Shown: positions 1 through 11,031 of the stretch, in pieces
Layout: the number at the start of each line of letters is the position of its first letter
How positions within the stretch are numbered: position 1 is the stretch's first letter
Source of the DNA: Bolinopsis microptera
Taxonomy: Eukaryota; Ctenophora; Tentaculata; Lobata; Bolinopsidae
Direction of reading: 5' to 3'
Length of the DNA: 64,000 bases
NCBI RefSeq assembly: GCF_026151205.1
Contig: NC_087079.1
Span: 4,421,230-4,485,229 of the forward strand
Notes under the pieces: generated by a model
What the model saw: only the letters and a program-made list of their open reading frames with translations
Told to the model about the DNA's origin: nothing
Database searches by the model: none
Translations under genes and position numbers: made by a program

Positions 1-109
1 AAGAGAAATTGTGAGAAGGGGGCAACAACTCTTTGCCCGTATTTCATGTCTATTTTCTAAACTTTAGCAAGATTTTAATATAGCGTTGTATTAAATTCAT
101 TCTTTACAG

Positions 110-221
110 GTATCTAGATTTGCAGTGTCTGAAGTCCATAAAACCTGATATTGCCCTCAGTCAGACTGCTCTTCAAACTAAGACAAGTTCTAGAAGTTTG
201 AGATCAACATTGCACTATTGA
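110..221 (+). CDS. Last coding exon of an unidentified gene (5' part outside window)
   Basis: A pyrimidine-rich acceptor (ATTCTTTACAG, ending at 109) is followed by 36 open codons starting YLDLQCLKSIKPDIAL and ending with TGA at 219-221. The preceding intron may begin at position 11 (GTGAGAAG), giving a 99-bp intron, in line with the short introns elsewhere in the window. The peptide is Ser/Thr/Gln-rich and I do not recognise a family. It is called as an exon because of the acceptor and the natural codon look, not because of homology. The rest of the gene would lie to the left of the window. Confidence 0.4.
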
Positions 222-1170
222 AGTATGTATAAATTGTATAAATTGTAAATTACATTGTATAAATTAAAGAAGATCTCGTCCTCTGAACTTTTGAATGACT
301 TAAAAACATTTGAACATTCAATTTTGTTACTGAGAGTGAGATATAGAGGGATTCGAAATTGTCTCTTCAATCTTATTAGTGCTATCAATAATATTCAGAT
401 TTTGTTGCAGGTTAACTGCAGGCAACGACTGGCAACGGGAAATACAGCTTGATCAGACTTAAGTATGCTTCATGATGAACAACGAAAGTCATCAAACTTC
501 GTTAAATGTTATAAAGATGTACGATTGGACATTCCCTCTACTTAATGCTACACGCCATATATTATTTTGTAATTGAACTGTGAACACAATCTCAACCCTT
601 CCAATAACTGAATTATGATAGGATTTGACCTCAACCAGTAAAAATATTACAACTAAACATAACCCAAGGTAGGTACAGTGAGTTCAGAGTTGCATATACA
701 TAAGATGTTTCAGGGGGCCCGGCTTGTAATATGCAATTTTTCACACCATCTGTGATAGCTGCACTGAAAGTATTTTGGTGTCTTGTATTTGTGCGAGTAA
801 ACTGTATTCTTATACTGTTTATGTGTCATTATACTGTCATAAATAATATGTTATTTATTTTATTTGGCTTTTGTAATTGAGCGTGGATGATTCCTTAACT
901 TAACTGTTGTTACAATAACTCATAAGCTGACGACGATTAACACATGTTTATTGAAAGCTTCTACAAGTTAAATCATCGTATCTCTTATATGTTTTTAACC
1001 CAACTCCACTCAACTCATAAGCGCTGATCTTTGCCAAGCGATAATTTCGGCTAGGAAAAATATTTTTCCATGGGACCAAAAGAAGCTAATAGATATTGCT
1101 GCCCTCTATCAGAAACAACAATAAAATGAATTTCGAGAGAATTTCGATGAAGACCCCCCCCCCCCCCCCG
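222..1170. other. Gene-free stretch
   Basis: AT-rich sequence with no recognisable gene. It probably includes the 3' UTR of the exon at 110-221; ATAAAT-type poly(A)-like words occur around 838-850. A run of 16 C follows at about 1154-1169, directly before the truncated 5' edge of the LINE. Confidence 0.4.
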
Positions 1171-1646
1171 GCCTCCTTAAGTTTGATTATAAACTTTCAT
1201 TAAATGAAGATTTTGGTATTAAGGACTCTGCATTGAAATGGTTTAGTTCTTACCTCTCAGGCAGGTTTTTCAAGGTTAAGGTAGATGACTCATTATCTGA
1301 CTTCCTGTGTCTGTTGTTTGGGGTACCCCAGGGCTCTCTATTGGGACCTATCCTGTTCATCTTATACATTAAGCTGCTCCAGGAAATAGCTAGAAGGTAT
1401 GGTCTCGATATTCAGCTTTATGCAGATGACTCACAACTTTATATAGCTTTCCACCCGATGAGGCCCATGGAGCTGCAGAATGTCACTAGTAGGATCAATG
1501 ACTGTCTGTCTGAAATCAAAGTATGGATGGTTAATAATTTCATGAAACTGAATGAGAGCAAGACTGAATTGTTAGTCATTGGAAAGCCTTTGGTACTGAA
1601 GAAGTTTGACCTTGAAATAACAATAAAATTTGGTGACACCATTATT

Positions 1647-4600
1647 TTAGGATGGTGTGTGACAGTAACGAGCCTGCATGGCAGTGAAAGCAGCCAGTAA
1701 GTTTATCGCCTCGACAAAGATCGCTGGATACCTTCTTTGTGCAACTTTTTCCATCATTGCTAGTACGACACTCAATTTTGGGACATGGAATGTTTGTGGT
1801 CTCTCCACCACTCACAAGCAACATCTTGTTGCAGAGGACATCGACAGATACGATTTAGATATTTTGGCCTTACAAGAAACCAAAACTCGTGAATTCTTGG
1901 AAACAACACTTCCCGGTCATCATAGACTGTTTCTGTTTGACCAGAAGCAGGGTAGACATGGAGGTCTTGGTTTTGTTGTTAACAAGCGTTTTATGGACAG
2001 TGTTTTATCGCATCATCAGATCAGTGACAGAGTCGTTTACATGGACGTTAAACTAAAACCCAATCGGGTAAACAAACCACCTTAATATATCAGAATTATA
2101 AATTGTTACAGTCCTACAAATCCAAAATCAGTCCAGAACCCTCAACTAGCTGATCAATTTTATGGTGAGCTTCTTGAGGCTATCAGTGTTCCTGCTCGAT
2201 TTGAAGTATGGATGTTAGGTGACTTCAATGCCAAGTTAGGCAAGCGTTCACTTGTTGATGAAGAAAATGGTTTACAGCAGCACTTAGGTAGGCATGGTGT
2301 TGGTAGAAGGAACGAGAATGGAGAGAGATTGTTACATTTTCTGGCAGCAAATGGCTTATTTGCTACCAATACTTCATTCTCCCACAGCAGCAGGCATATA
2401 ACTACACGCACTGGATGGATAAGAGACCAATCCACCCGAAAGAGTAAACCATACTTCTCACAGATAGACTATATACTTTGCAAGTCCAGGAGCAAAGCAC
2501 TACTGACTGATGCAAGGTCATATGCGGGAACTAAGCACCGCAGTGACCACAAGCTTGTAGTTGCGAAAGCAGATTTTTCCCTGCGTTATAGTTTCTACAG
2601 GAAGAAGAGGACTACTCAGAAGGCATTCAACACAACCACTCTTGTAGGTAGCATTGCAGCGCAACAACAGTTTAAATCTGCACTTACTGTTAATATCAAC
2701 CAACTAGTATCTGAACCTGACTATTCTTCTAATGATACTTGTCAACAGTTCGGAAAACTATTTAAAAGTGTTGAGACTGCTGCCATCTCCACTGTGGGTC
2801 TACGCGAGCCACAGCGAAAGAGACACCACTCTTCTGATAGTGAAGTTGTTGAAATGTCAGAGGAAAGAAAACGATTGCTACAACTTCTGAATAATAATGA
2901 ATACAGAGACAGAAAGGACTTGAGATCAAAAATTAACAAACTCTCAAATGACATAAAGAAGCGACTAAATACTCTCAGAATAGAAGTTGCAAACAGTCTT
3001 GCAGACTCTATCAATAATACAGACGACGGCCGTAAAATGTTTGAAGCTGTCCGGCAACTATCAGGTAACAAGAAATCAGACTCCATCTCTGTTTTTAATG
3101 ACAAGAATCAACTGGTAGATAATGAGAGTGACAAAGCTGACATTATACGCAATTATTTTGAGCAACACTACACAGGACCAGACAATGAACCTCCACTTGA
3201 GCCGTTTGTTGGCAGTCCTCAGCCACTAAACAATCCCATAACATCCTTTGAAGTGCAACAAGCTGCCAAAAAGCTAAGAAATGGTAAGGCTGTTGGTCCT
3301 GATGGTATACCAAACGAATTCCTTAAACACTCCCCACCTATTTTCTATTCTACATTTGCACAGCTGACCAATCAATCTTTTGAACGTCATGAACATGTAC
3401 CTTCATTCACTGAAGGATTCCTTACCCCACTGCAAAAACCTGGTAAGCCACGTGGACCTTTAAAAAGTTTGCGCCCTCTTTGTCTTTTAAACGGCACCAG
3501 GAAGATATTGTCCATGATAGTCCTTAGACGCATTCAAAGACAAGTTTCTCAGTACACTGGACCTTGGCAAAATGCCTACAAGCCTGGCCATAGCTGTGCA
3601 AATATTGTTTGGACACAACGGATCCTAATTTCAGTTGTGAAGGAGAAACGCTGGTCTCTACACAAAATGGGTATTGATATGTCATCTGCATTCGACACCA
3701 TTAAGAGATCAGTTTTGCTAGAACTTCTTGCTGATGCTGGTTGTAGTGAAGACGACATCCGACTGGTAAGGTACCTACTCTCATGTACCAAACTGAAGAT
3801 TAAAGTGAGGTCTACCGTATCAGGAGAGTTCATTGTCACGATAGGTGCGTTCCAAGGTGATAGTTTATCTGGAAACCTTTTCACCCTGTATTTGGCTGGC
3901 GCACTTTACCACCTTCGTGCCTTTATGTCTTATCTAAGACCCAACCCTCCGTTTGCTGAAAACCTGCTACCTCTTGAGTGGGAGTACGCAGACGACAAAG
4001 ACTTCACAGACGAGGATAAAAAGAATTTGGAGTCCATGTTACCAATATGCAAGGAGATATTGGAGGAGTGGAATCTTTTTGTCAACGAATCAAAAACAGA
4101 GTTCACACATATCTATCTGGCCGAGAAGAACGAAGTTGATGACAAAGGAGAGCCACTTCGAGGAAGAGAGTCCTGGAGATCATCTATCTCACTTGGTTCC
4201 AAATTGTGCAGCAACGAGGACATAAAAAGACGATGTATTCTGGCAAATCTTGCTTTCCAAACCTACAAGAAAGTTTGGGAACAAGGTAAACGCATACCTC
4301 TTAAGACCAGACTTAAGATCTACGAAGCCCAGGTGGTCTCCGTCTTAATGTATAATTGTAGCTGCTGGGCAGCTTCAAAGCAGCTACTGAGTAAACTGGA
4401 TATTTGCCACAGAAAGCATCTGAGGCAGATCATCAGAATGACTTACCCTAATATAATCAAAAACGAAACCCTTTACAAGAGATGTGAAGTGGTTCCACTC
4501 AGTGAGCGTGTTGCATGTGCACGATGGAGGATGCTCGGACATGTCCTTCGCAGTGATAACAACTCACCTGCACAGCTTGCATTACACTTTGCAGTAGAGA

Positions 4601-4859
4601 GTCAGAGTACTAAAAAGGGTAGAGTAGGTAGACACCAGTCGAACTTGCTTAAGACTATTAAATTTGATTTAGGTAGCAGGAACATTCCATTTGTAAATAC
4701 AGACGATTTGTACAATTTAAGACTTTTAGCCTCTGATAGAGCGGGATGGAAGAAGTTGTTATAGCTTGTGTATCAGTTTTTCTTTTTTTCTGGCTACTCA
4801 GATCTTTAAGATGTTCATTTATGTTCTATTTTTGATTTGAATAAAGTTATATAATAATA
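1647..4859 (+). mobile_element. EN-RT non-LTR retrotransposon (RTE-like) nested in the older LINE
   Basis: The insertion is bounded by a perfect 13-bp direct repeat, TGACACCATTATT, at 1634-1646 and 4860-4872, and it interrupts the RT frame of the outer LINE exactly there. The element is 3213 bp. It carries an AP-type endonuclease and a reverse transcriptase in one frame, then a short 3' UTR with AATAAAG and a TATAATAATA-like tail instead of poly(A). The simple-repeat tail and the EN-RT-only layout suggest the RTE group, but the clade was judged by eye. The clean target duplication and almost intact coding frame point to a fairly recent insertion. Confidence 0.9.
1678..4764 (+). pseudogene. 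Endonuclease-reverse transcriptase ORF with one in-frame stop
   Basis: The first part encodes the N-terminal half of an AP-like endonuclease: TWNVCGLS, then DILALQETK with the catalytic glutamate, then GGLGFVVNK. A TAA at 2083-2085 stops it, but the same frame reads straight on through RIINCYSPTNP to MLGDFNAKLG and SDHKLVVAK, the remaining endonuclease blocks. It continues into the RT: GKAVGPDGIPNEFL, MSSAFDTIKR, GAFQGDSLSGNLF and the YADD catalytic box (near 3985-4000). The C-terminus has HRKHLRQIIRMTYPN and WRMLGHVLR, typical of RTE-like proteins. The frame ends with TAG at 4762-4764, about 1029 codons in all. With only one stop and no frameshift, the copy is close to functional; a sequencing error at 2083 cannot be excluded. 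Confidence 0.88.
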
Positions 4860-5640
4860 TGACACCATTATTACACCAACTGTATGTAAAAACGATTCCT
4901 GGAAGAGTCTTGGAGTGTTACTAGATGAATCTCTCAACATGGAAAGGCAGATTAACAACGTTAGGAAGAACTGTTGCTGGACAATGAACAATCTTAGAAC
5001 TATCAGAAAGTATCTAGATGAGAGAGTTAAGCTCATGCTGGTCAAACAACTGATCATATTAAAGCTGGACTATTGTAATGCCCTTGAATCTTTCAAAGAC
5101 TAGAGTGAAGAAGCTGCAATCTGTTCTAAATGCAGGGATACGTTTCATTTACGACATCTATGACAGAAATACTGACTTGTCTCCTTTCTACAAGAAAGCT
5201 CATATTCTCCCTGTTGAAAAGAGGATATTTTTCAAAGTGTGTCTCATCTGTTTCAAAGTGACCCATGGATTGGCACCAATGTACCTCCAAGAGTTGGTTC
5301 AAATGAACAGAGATGATAAGGCTGTCAAAGAAACCAGAACAAAAACAGCATGCAACCTTCTTATGAAGATACCTAAGTTCTCTAAATTGAAGGCAACTAG
5401 CAGGCGGTTCAGCAACTATGCACCTGAATCATGGAATTCTCTCCCTCTTAATGTCCGTATCATCGACAATATTGTCTCTTTTAAGGGTAAGTTAAAGAAC
5501 TATTTGTATGATCAGCTATAGCCTGGTTAAGCTATTTTTTGTGGCTTCTAGTCTTTTTTTGTGTTATTTTTTGTTTTCCAAGTATCCACTTCTTGTTTTT
5601 CTGGTTTTTATCGGTGTGTCAATAAAATCAATTATGTAAT

Positions 5641-5915
5641 ATGTATACTTTAACCATTTTTTGCGACAGTTAATCTGAAATTATCTCTTTAACATTATTT
5701 AGTATTTTTTGATTTATGAGACCCGTGTTTTGTTTTTAACTTTCTGCTCCGAGGAGGAGAGAAAGTTATTTGAGGAGAGCCGCTCAGAGATGGGCACCGT
5801 ATTGTGTAAATTATTTAGTTATCTTTATACAATATCTTTGTCGCATAGTAGCGGGGTAGTAAATACAGTGTTTCGTTTCGTTTCGTTTCGAATAAATAAA
5901 TAAATAAATTCTAAC
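5641..5915 (+). repeat. LINE/SINE-like 3' tail with simple repeats
   Basis: After the outer LINE comes a stretch that ends in four GTTTC-like pentamers (about 5870-5890) followed by about five AAAT tetramers (5891-5912). Stacked 3' simple repeats of this type are usual at the ends of non-LTR elements. No coding sequence was recognised. It may be the 3' end of a separate short retroelement. Confidence 0.4.
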
Positions 5916-6997
5916 ATTTATTACACGCTTCGACATTAGCATATACCGAACAAAGATGTACATTTAAATCATTAAATCTATGAGGGTATTATATGAGCAG
6001 AAACGGCAATTCTAAGAGTAAGAAGCTTGGACGAGAATTGTGGGCGGTTTCTATCTTTTCGTTCTTAATTCCTAAAAATGTAAGCTCTACAATTAAATAA
6101 ATTCTGTACCTTTAGTCTCTTCTGCTGCCCTTCGAAGTCTGACCAAATAATTTTTGGAATCATTCACGATCGGGTCTGTTGCGATAGAACAGACCACCAA
6201 TACCGAAGTCAGCAAAACTAACTGGTTCATCTTCTCGACGTATCTTCTCGAGGTTGGAGCAGACGGAGTTCAAAACAAATTGTCCGAAATAAAACGAATT
6301 GTGATGCGAATTATTATTCAGTCTTCAGAGCTTTACAATTCACAATTTATAGTCAAATGAATTTGATTATGGCTCCAGATATTTGGGGAAAATTTATAAA
6401 AAGCCTTTGTAGAAGGTTTTGTGGATAATGAAAAAAGGTTATTAGTTGCGATAATAAAGAAGTTTTTCGTAAAACATATATTTTGAATAATTAAAACAGC
6501 TTATTTAAACAGTTTTTTTAAATAATGAAAACAGGCTAATAGTTGCGAAAATAAATAACGCTGCCGCTGTGTTTTTCGTAAAACATATATTTTTCTCATT
6601 GTTTAAAATTTGGTAACAAAAGAAGAGTGCAAAATAATGGCCAGATAAATAATTGTCAGAACAAAGCTTTGGCTTTGATGTGTTTCTTATGGTCCAATCA
6701 TTTGGTTTAAGCTGAGACTTATTGGTTAAATTAGACAATTTATAGTTGCAGAATAACGTTAACAAAACATTATATTGACGAGAATTTCGTCAATCTGTTT
6801 AACTCGGCGCTAAACAATTGGATGTTATAGAGTAAAATTCGAATAGAGAAAGATTGGTAATTGGTCACTGGTCAGTCTCATTTCGACTATTGTATCAAAT
6901 AACAACGATCCAATAGTGTATCAAATATTAAATTCTGACCAGCTGTCATTACAAGACTTCTCCGTGATGAATTAAAGGGCAATTTGGTAATCTAGCT
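5916..6997. other. Gene-free AT-rich stretch with a local duplication
   Basis: No gene seen. A segment of about 60-70 bp occurs twice as a diverged direct repeat: about 6425-6485 and 6522-6592. Both share TTAGTTGCGA-like words followed by GTTTTTCGTAAAACATATATTTT. Between them lies TTAAACAGTTTTTTTAAA. Confidence 0.5.
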
Positions 6998-7275
6998 AGG
7001 CACACTTGGGGCACAAAATTGTATTTCCTGGGGCACAGTTGGGGCAAAAAGTTACTTGGGGCATACTTGGGGCACACTTGGGGCACACTTGGGGCACAGT
7101 TGAGGCAAAAAAATTACCTGAAGCACAGTTTTTGTAAACTAAACACACTTGGGGCACATTTGGGGCACAAAGTTACTTGGGGCACACTTGTGGCACACTT
7201 GTGGCACACTTGTGGCACACTTGGCCACTTGGGGCAGATACAGTTGGGGACCAGCTGGGGCACATTTGGGACACA
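6998..7275 (+). repeat. Minisatellite, 11-bp unit related to CACTTGGGGCA
   Basis: About twenty imperfect units of ACTTGGGGCAC, with variants such as CTTGTGGCACA (7191-7220). Units near 7110-7140 are more diverged. Frames through it are open but only spell the repeat. It lies just left of the transposon nest. Confidence 0.85.
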
Positions 7276-7327
7276 AATGACTAACTCTAAGGTAAACAAT
7301 CTTCTGGATTGTTATAATAAGTAACAA

Positions 7328-7855
7328 TCACAGTGCTGGCAAGCACGACCGGTGCATTTATTGTGGGTATACCATGTACCCCCTTTACTATTATACCCCC
7401 TTTACTATTATACCCCCTTTGGTACACGTTACAAGCCTCTTTCGTGCACGCGAAGCGTGCACTCCGGCCGGAGGCGGCGGCCGAAGGCCGCCGCCTCCGG
7501 CAGGAGTTTTTCAGGCATTAAGACTCATCGGAAGTCGTTCAGCAGATTTATTTTTAGTTCAAAACATTCTAATTTGATGTCAAAGATGACAGAAATATAA
7601 AATAGTTATGTTGAGATTTTTAAGAAATTTGCATAAAATACTCGCCAGCACTGTTATACGAAATTCGGTAAAAAACCCAAAATCGCCATATTCAGGTGCC
7701 TTAAAAACCATGTTAAAATCGAGTTAGAGATCTGAAATTTTTCAGGGCGTCTAGACGTTGACCAAATCGACTGCAAAAAAAGTTTCAGGTTTCAGGAACA
7801 TCGAGAAGTGGGTTTTCTAGAACCCCTGTTTTACGACAGATTGTCGTGATATCTA
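7328..7855 (+). mobile_element. Extra copy of the nest element's terminal segment
   Basis: This 528-bp unit begins TCACAGTGCTGGCAAGC and ends ACAGATTGTCGTGATATC. It is a diverged direct copy of the left terminal segment of the neighbouring TIR element (7856 onward). Shared internal blocks include GGCATTAAGACTCATCG, AACCCAAAATCGCCATATTC, AGGGCGTCTAGAC and GGGTTTTCTAGAACCCC. It differs by a GC-rich double hairpin at 7444-7507 where the other copy has a short AT-rich sequence. It could be a solo end or a tandem duplication of the TIR arm. Confidence 0.7.
7444..7507. repeat. GC-rich double hairpin with two GAA triloops
   Basis: Hairpin 1 is GTGCACGC-GAA-GCGTGCAC, an 8-bp perfect stem (7444-7462). 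Hairpin 2 has a 16-bp perfect stem (7467-7482 paired with 7486-7501), again around GAA. It can be extended after one mismatch by ACTCC/GGAGT (7461-7465 with 7503-7507). The surroundings are AT-rich. The stretch sits inside one copy of the repeat and is absent from its sister copy at 7856-8180, so it behaves like an insertion. Confidence 0.85.
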
Positions 7856-8179
7856 TCACAATGCTGGCAAGCATTACCGTCGCCCTTATATTCACAATAC
7901 TATTTACCCCCCATACTAGTATATCCCCTTTATTGTTTTCCAGGCATTAAGACTCATCGAAAGTAGTTCAGCAGGCATATTTAAGTTCAAAACATTCTAA
8001 TTCAATGTTAAAGATGACAGGAATATGAAATAGTTATGTGGAGGTTTTTAAGAAATTTGCGCAAAATACGCGCCAGCATGTAATACGAAATTAGGTAAAA
8101 AACCCAAAATCGCCATATTCATGTGCCTTAAAAACCATGTTAAATTGAGTTAGAGATATGAAACTTTGCAGGGCGTCTG

Positions 8180-9546
8180 TTTGTTTGTTTGTTTATAGAA
8201 CCCGTCCCCAATCTCGTATCGGAAAATGACTAAACTCAGGTCTGAGTGTGAATACGGGTGGTACCTGCAAGAGTGTTCATTAAGCATTTAGAGTTCTGTA
8301 AAACTGCAGTTACAATTGTGCTAGAGTATTTTTAGTATATACGATTGGTATCAGAAATATATCCCTACATGCTTCCAAAATTTGTAAAGCCGTAGTACAT
8401 ACATATCACACTACACCGGAGCCTACACAGTGCAATCTCCTCCATACCAGTCGATCTGCGCCGCGTATGTTTATATAAGCGCGCGGCGCAGACTGGAGGA
8501 AACCACACTCTGCAAGTTTGATCCAGTACAATGCTACATGTACGTACTACGGCTTCATCTCCAACTTTCTGCACAATGTACTGGAATGTTTTGAAGGAAA
8601 AGAATGAACAAAAAAAAAGTGATATATATAAATAAAATCAGCGATTTAATGTTAGCCTTAGGAGGGTAACTTTAATTCCCTGGTTTCTAAAATCAGCTTT
8701 TTAATAAAATAAAATAAAGTATGTAACGTCGATACCAAACCGATTATTGAGCGATAATAACTGAGTAGTTTATTCCTGGGTTGCGGAGTCATTCAGATGT
8801 TCCAGTTTTCGAATGTGGTTCTTGTTCAGTTCTTGACCAGAAGTGTCTAATGAAGTAAGTCAGACAAGCAAACTCTTCCTTTAATGCTGATATAAGTCGT
8901 CTCAATCCCAGAAATTATGAATGATGACCCAGTGTAAAAGTGCAGAAATCGACCGAAAATAACAAAAACTAAAAACAGTTAAAAAGTGACAAGATTCAAA
9001 CACAAGGAAAATTAATAACTTAGAGCGTAATAAGCAATATCTCCAAACGGAGTTTTCTGAGAGGGTGAGAGGTTCTTTAATTAGAGCTAATGATAAAATG
9101 AGACCCACTAAAGGTACTAAATTAACCGGACTGCTAGCAAGGAATCGAGAGTGGAAATAAAAATAAAAGCGGAATAAATTTTAAGATAATGAAACAGAAA
9201 CTGAAAGCTAAAATATATACCGTTCTAGAATGCCTCCGCAAACTATTGCTCCTTTGTAAAGCACGTGTTAGTAAGTGTAGTAAAAAGATAAAAATAATAA
9301 AGCTATAAAAATGAACGGAGCGTTGAAAATCTGAGAGGGTGAGACTGAGAGGTTCTTTAATTAATAACTTAGAGCGTAATAAGGAATATGAATATCTCCA
9401 AACGGAGTTTTCTGAGAGGGTGAGAGGTTCTTTAATTAGAGCTAATGATAAAATGAGACCCACTAAAGGTAATAAATTAACCGGACTGCTAGCAAGGAAT
9501 CGAGAGTGGAAATAAAAATAAAAGCGGAATAAATTTTAAGATAATC
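8180..9546 (-). mobile_element. Minus-strand retroelement-like insertion with 13-bp target duplication
   Basis: The left arm of the TIR element is interrupted between two copies of TTGCAGGGCGTCT (8167-8179 and 9547-9559), a 13-bp target site duplication. The left edge reads GTTTGTTTGTTTGTTT, which on the minus strand is an (AAAC)n 3' tail. About 180 bp at the right side (9361-9546) repeat 9011-9190 almost exactly, sharing GAGAGGGTGAGAGGTTC and ATTTTAAGATAAT. Near 8440-8500 there is an imperfect GC-rich inverted repeat around TATGTTTATATAAG. No protein of known family was recognised, so this may be a non-autonomous retroelement. Confidence 0.7.
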
Positions 9547-9685
9547 TTGCAGGGCGTCTAGACCTTGTCCAAATCGACTGTAAAAAAATTTTCATGTTTC
9601 AGGAGTATCGGGAAGTGGGTTTTCTGGAACCCCTGTTTTACAACAGATTGTCGTGAAGTATATATATATATTATATATATATATA

Positions 9686-10347
9686 CAGGGTGGCCCATAA
9701 GTGACTACCCACACGCAACCTCTTAATAACTCACGTAATTCGTCTCCAAATTGCACCAAAATTTCAGAGATTATAGATATGGGTCAAACTTAGATTTCCT
9801 GAAAGTTTCGTAAGCCACGCCCAATTACAGTGGGCGTGGCGTGACACTCCCTCTTTTTCACTATTGTCTTCATAAAATGAGAACGCTTTAAGCTAAGAAC
9901 TCAAAATTTTTTGCACACATTTGGCTTGATAATTGAAAACTTTTCCAAAAGTTTCAAGTTCATTGGTTAAAATATGGCTGAGTTATGACCATTTTAAAAT
10001 TCATCGGATATGTGATCCGAGCACTCAGTCAGTGATATTTGCACTCAATTAGTGATCTCGTCACCCAATCTGATCAAGAGTAAGGCGTTAGCGTGTATTA
10101 ATGAGGTTCATTAGGCTTTGATTGGATACCCGGTGATTCGGTAGGCCCGGTTAGAAAGGTCTTGCTTTAGGATTCGCTGAAGGGTTGTTCTGCTGATGTC
10201 TAAGGCAGGAGCTCGTTTCCGGGTGCCAATCTTAGGTGTGTCCATCACGTCACCAACAACCATCGTGATGTTTTCTACAGTCCTCGCAGTTCGTCTTCTG
10301 CCGACTCTTCGCCGATCGTGTGCAGAACCATGCTCTAAACTGTCCAA
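9686..10347 (-). mobile_element. Mariner-like transposon fragment
   Basis: A mariner-type terminal sequence, CAGGGTGGCCCATAAGTG, starts at 9686 directly after a TA (9684-9685). On the minus strand, 10347-10111 encodes 78 residues resembling the N-terminal helix-turn-helix part of Tc1/mariner transposases: ARTVENITMVV, then GTRKRAPALDISRTTLQRIL. The DDE/D catalytic domain is missing; the sequence down to 9686 has no open frame matching it. The second terminus was not found, and the copy seems to be cut off near 10317, where a LINE fragment begins. Confidence 0.65.
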
Positions 10348-10811
10348 GAGGAGGCTACATCATCATCCGCCACAACTCAGTTAGGGATTTCATAGCCAAA
10401 CAACTATCAACTGTTTGCAAAGACGTAGAATGTGAGCCCCACCTACAGACTTTAGACGGGGAGACTTTCTCAACAAGTGCCACACTAACAGGAGACAACG
10501 CCCATCCTGACGTCCGTGCCAGGGGATTCTATCGTCCGGGACAGAACTCCTATTTCGACATAAAGTTTCTCAATCCCAATTCTGAGTCTTATCTCTCATC
10601 ATCAACAGAAAAAATATACGAGAGAGCTGAGACTCAGAAGCGGAGGTTATACAACGAGAGAATATTGAATGTCGAACATGGGAGTTTCTGTCCACTGGTA
10701 TACTCTGTCACGGGTGGCAGCGGGCCAGAAGCGAGAACATTCTTTAGATTATTGTGTGAGAAAATAAGTTATAAAACTCAACAAAATTATTCAGATGTTG
10801 TCAATTTTTAA
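10317..10811 (+). pseudogene. C-terminal PD-(D/E)XK-like domain of a retroelement protein
   Basis: An open frame of about 163 codons starts at QNHALNCPRGGYIIIRHNS, a Cys/His-rich motif, and leads into HPDVRARGF...YFDIKFLNP. That spacing of acidic residues and lysine resembles a PD-(D/E)XK nuclease fold. The block EHGSFCPLVYSVTGGSGPEA follows. This combination is familiar as the C-terminal part of reverse-transcriptase-like proteins abundant in cnidarian and sponge genomes. The RT itself is absent on the left, where mariner sequence abuts, so this is a broken piece. Assignment was from memory of the family, not from a search. Confidence 0.6.
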
Positions 10812-11031
10812 AGATGTAAACTTTCATTTATTATTAGGAAGCTGGTTCTCCTGTTATGTGTATAAGAGGAACCAGATCTTCTGTCAATTCAGTTGACAAA
10901 AGTTGTGAAAGCGACTTTGAGTTCGCATGCTTTGTATCAAAGCTTAGCTAATTATGAGTCCTATGTCTGGTCGATATACATTGTTGTAAATTATATTGTT
11001 ATATATTATTCTATTTGTTTTCAAAAAAAAA

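Larger units (their letters stand above)
1171..5640 (+). mobile_element. CR1/jockey-like LINE, 5'-truncated and split by a younger LINE
   Basis: Reverse-transcriptase coding sequence runs from about 1171 to 1646 and shows WFSSYLSGR, the FGVPQGSLLGPILF block and the YADDSQLY catalytic motif. It then stops at the inner insertion (1647-4859). After the second copy of the target duplication it resumes at 4873 with LGVLLDESLNMERQI and continues to the usual C-terminal part of such elements (GLAPMYLQELV and SWNSLPLNVR), ending at the TAG at 5519-5521. The endonuclease and the 5' half of the RT are missing. A frameshift lies near 5085-5100, between the end of one frame (LDYCNALESFKD) and the start of the next (LSKTRVKKLQSVLNAG). 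The 3' UTR ends near 5640 after AATAAAATC. The element is dead; its strand and truncated 5' end fit target-primed reverse transcription. Confidence 0.85.

Noticed and set aside
6998-7275. CRISPR-like array
   Set aside because: Directly adjoining imperfect units without spacers; a eukaryotic minisatellite. No CRISPR array is present anywhere in the window.
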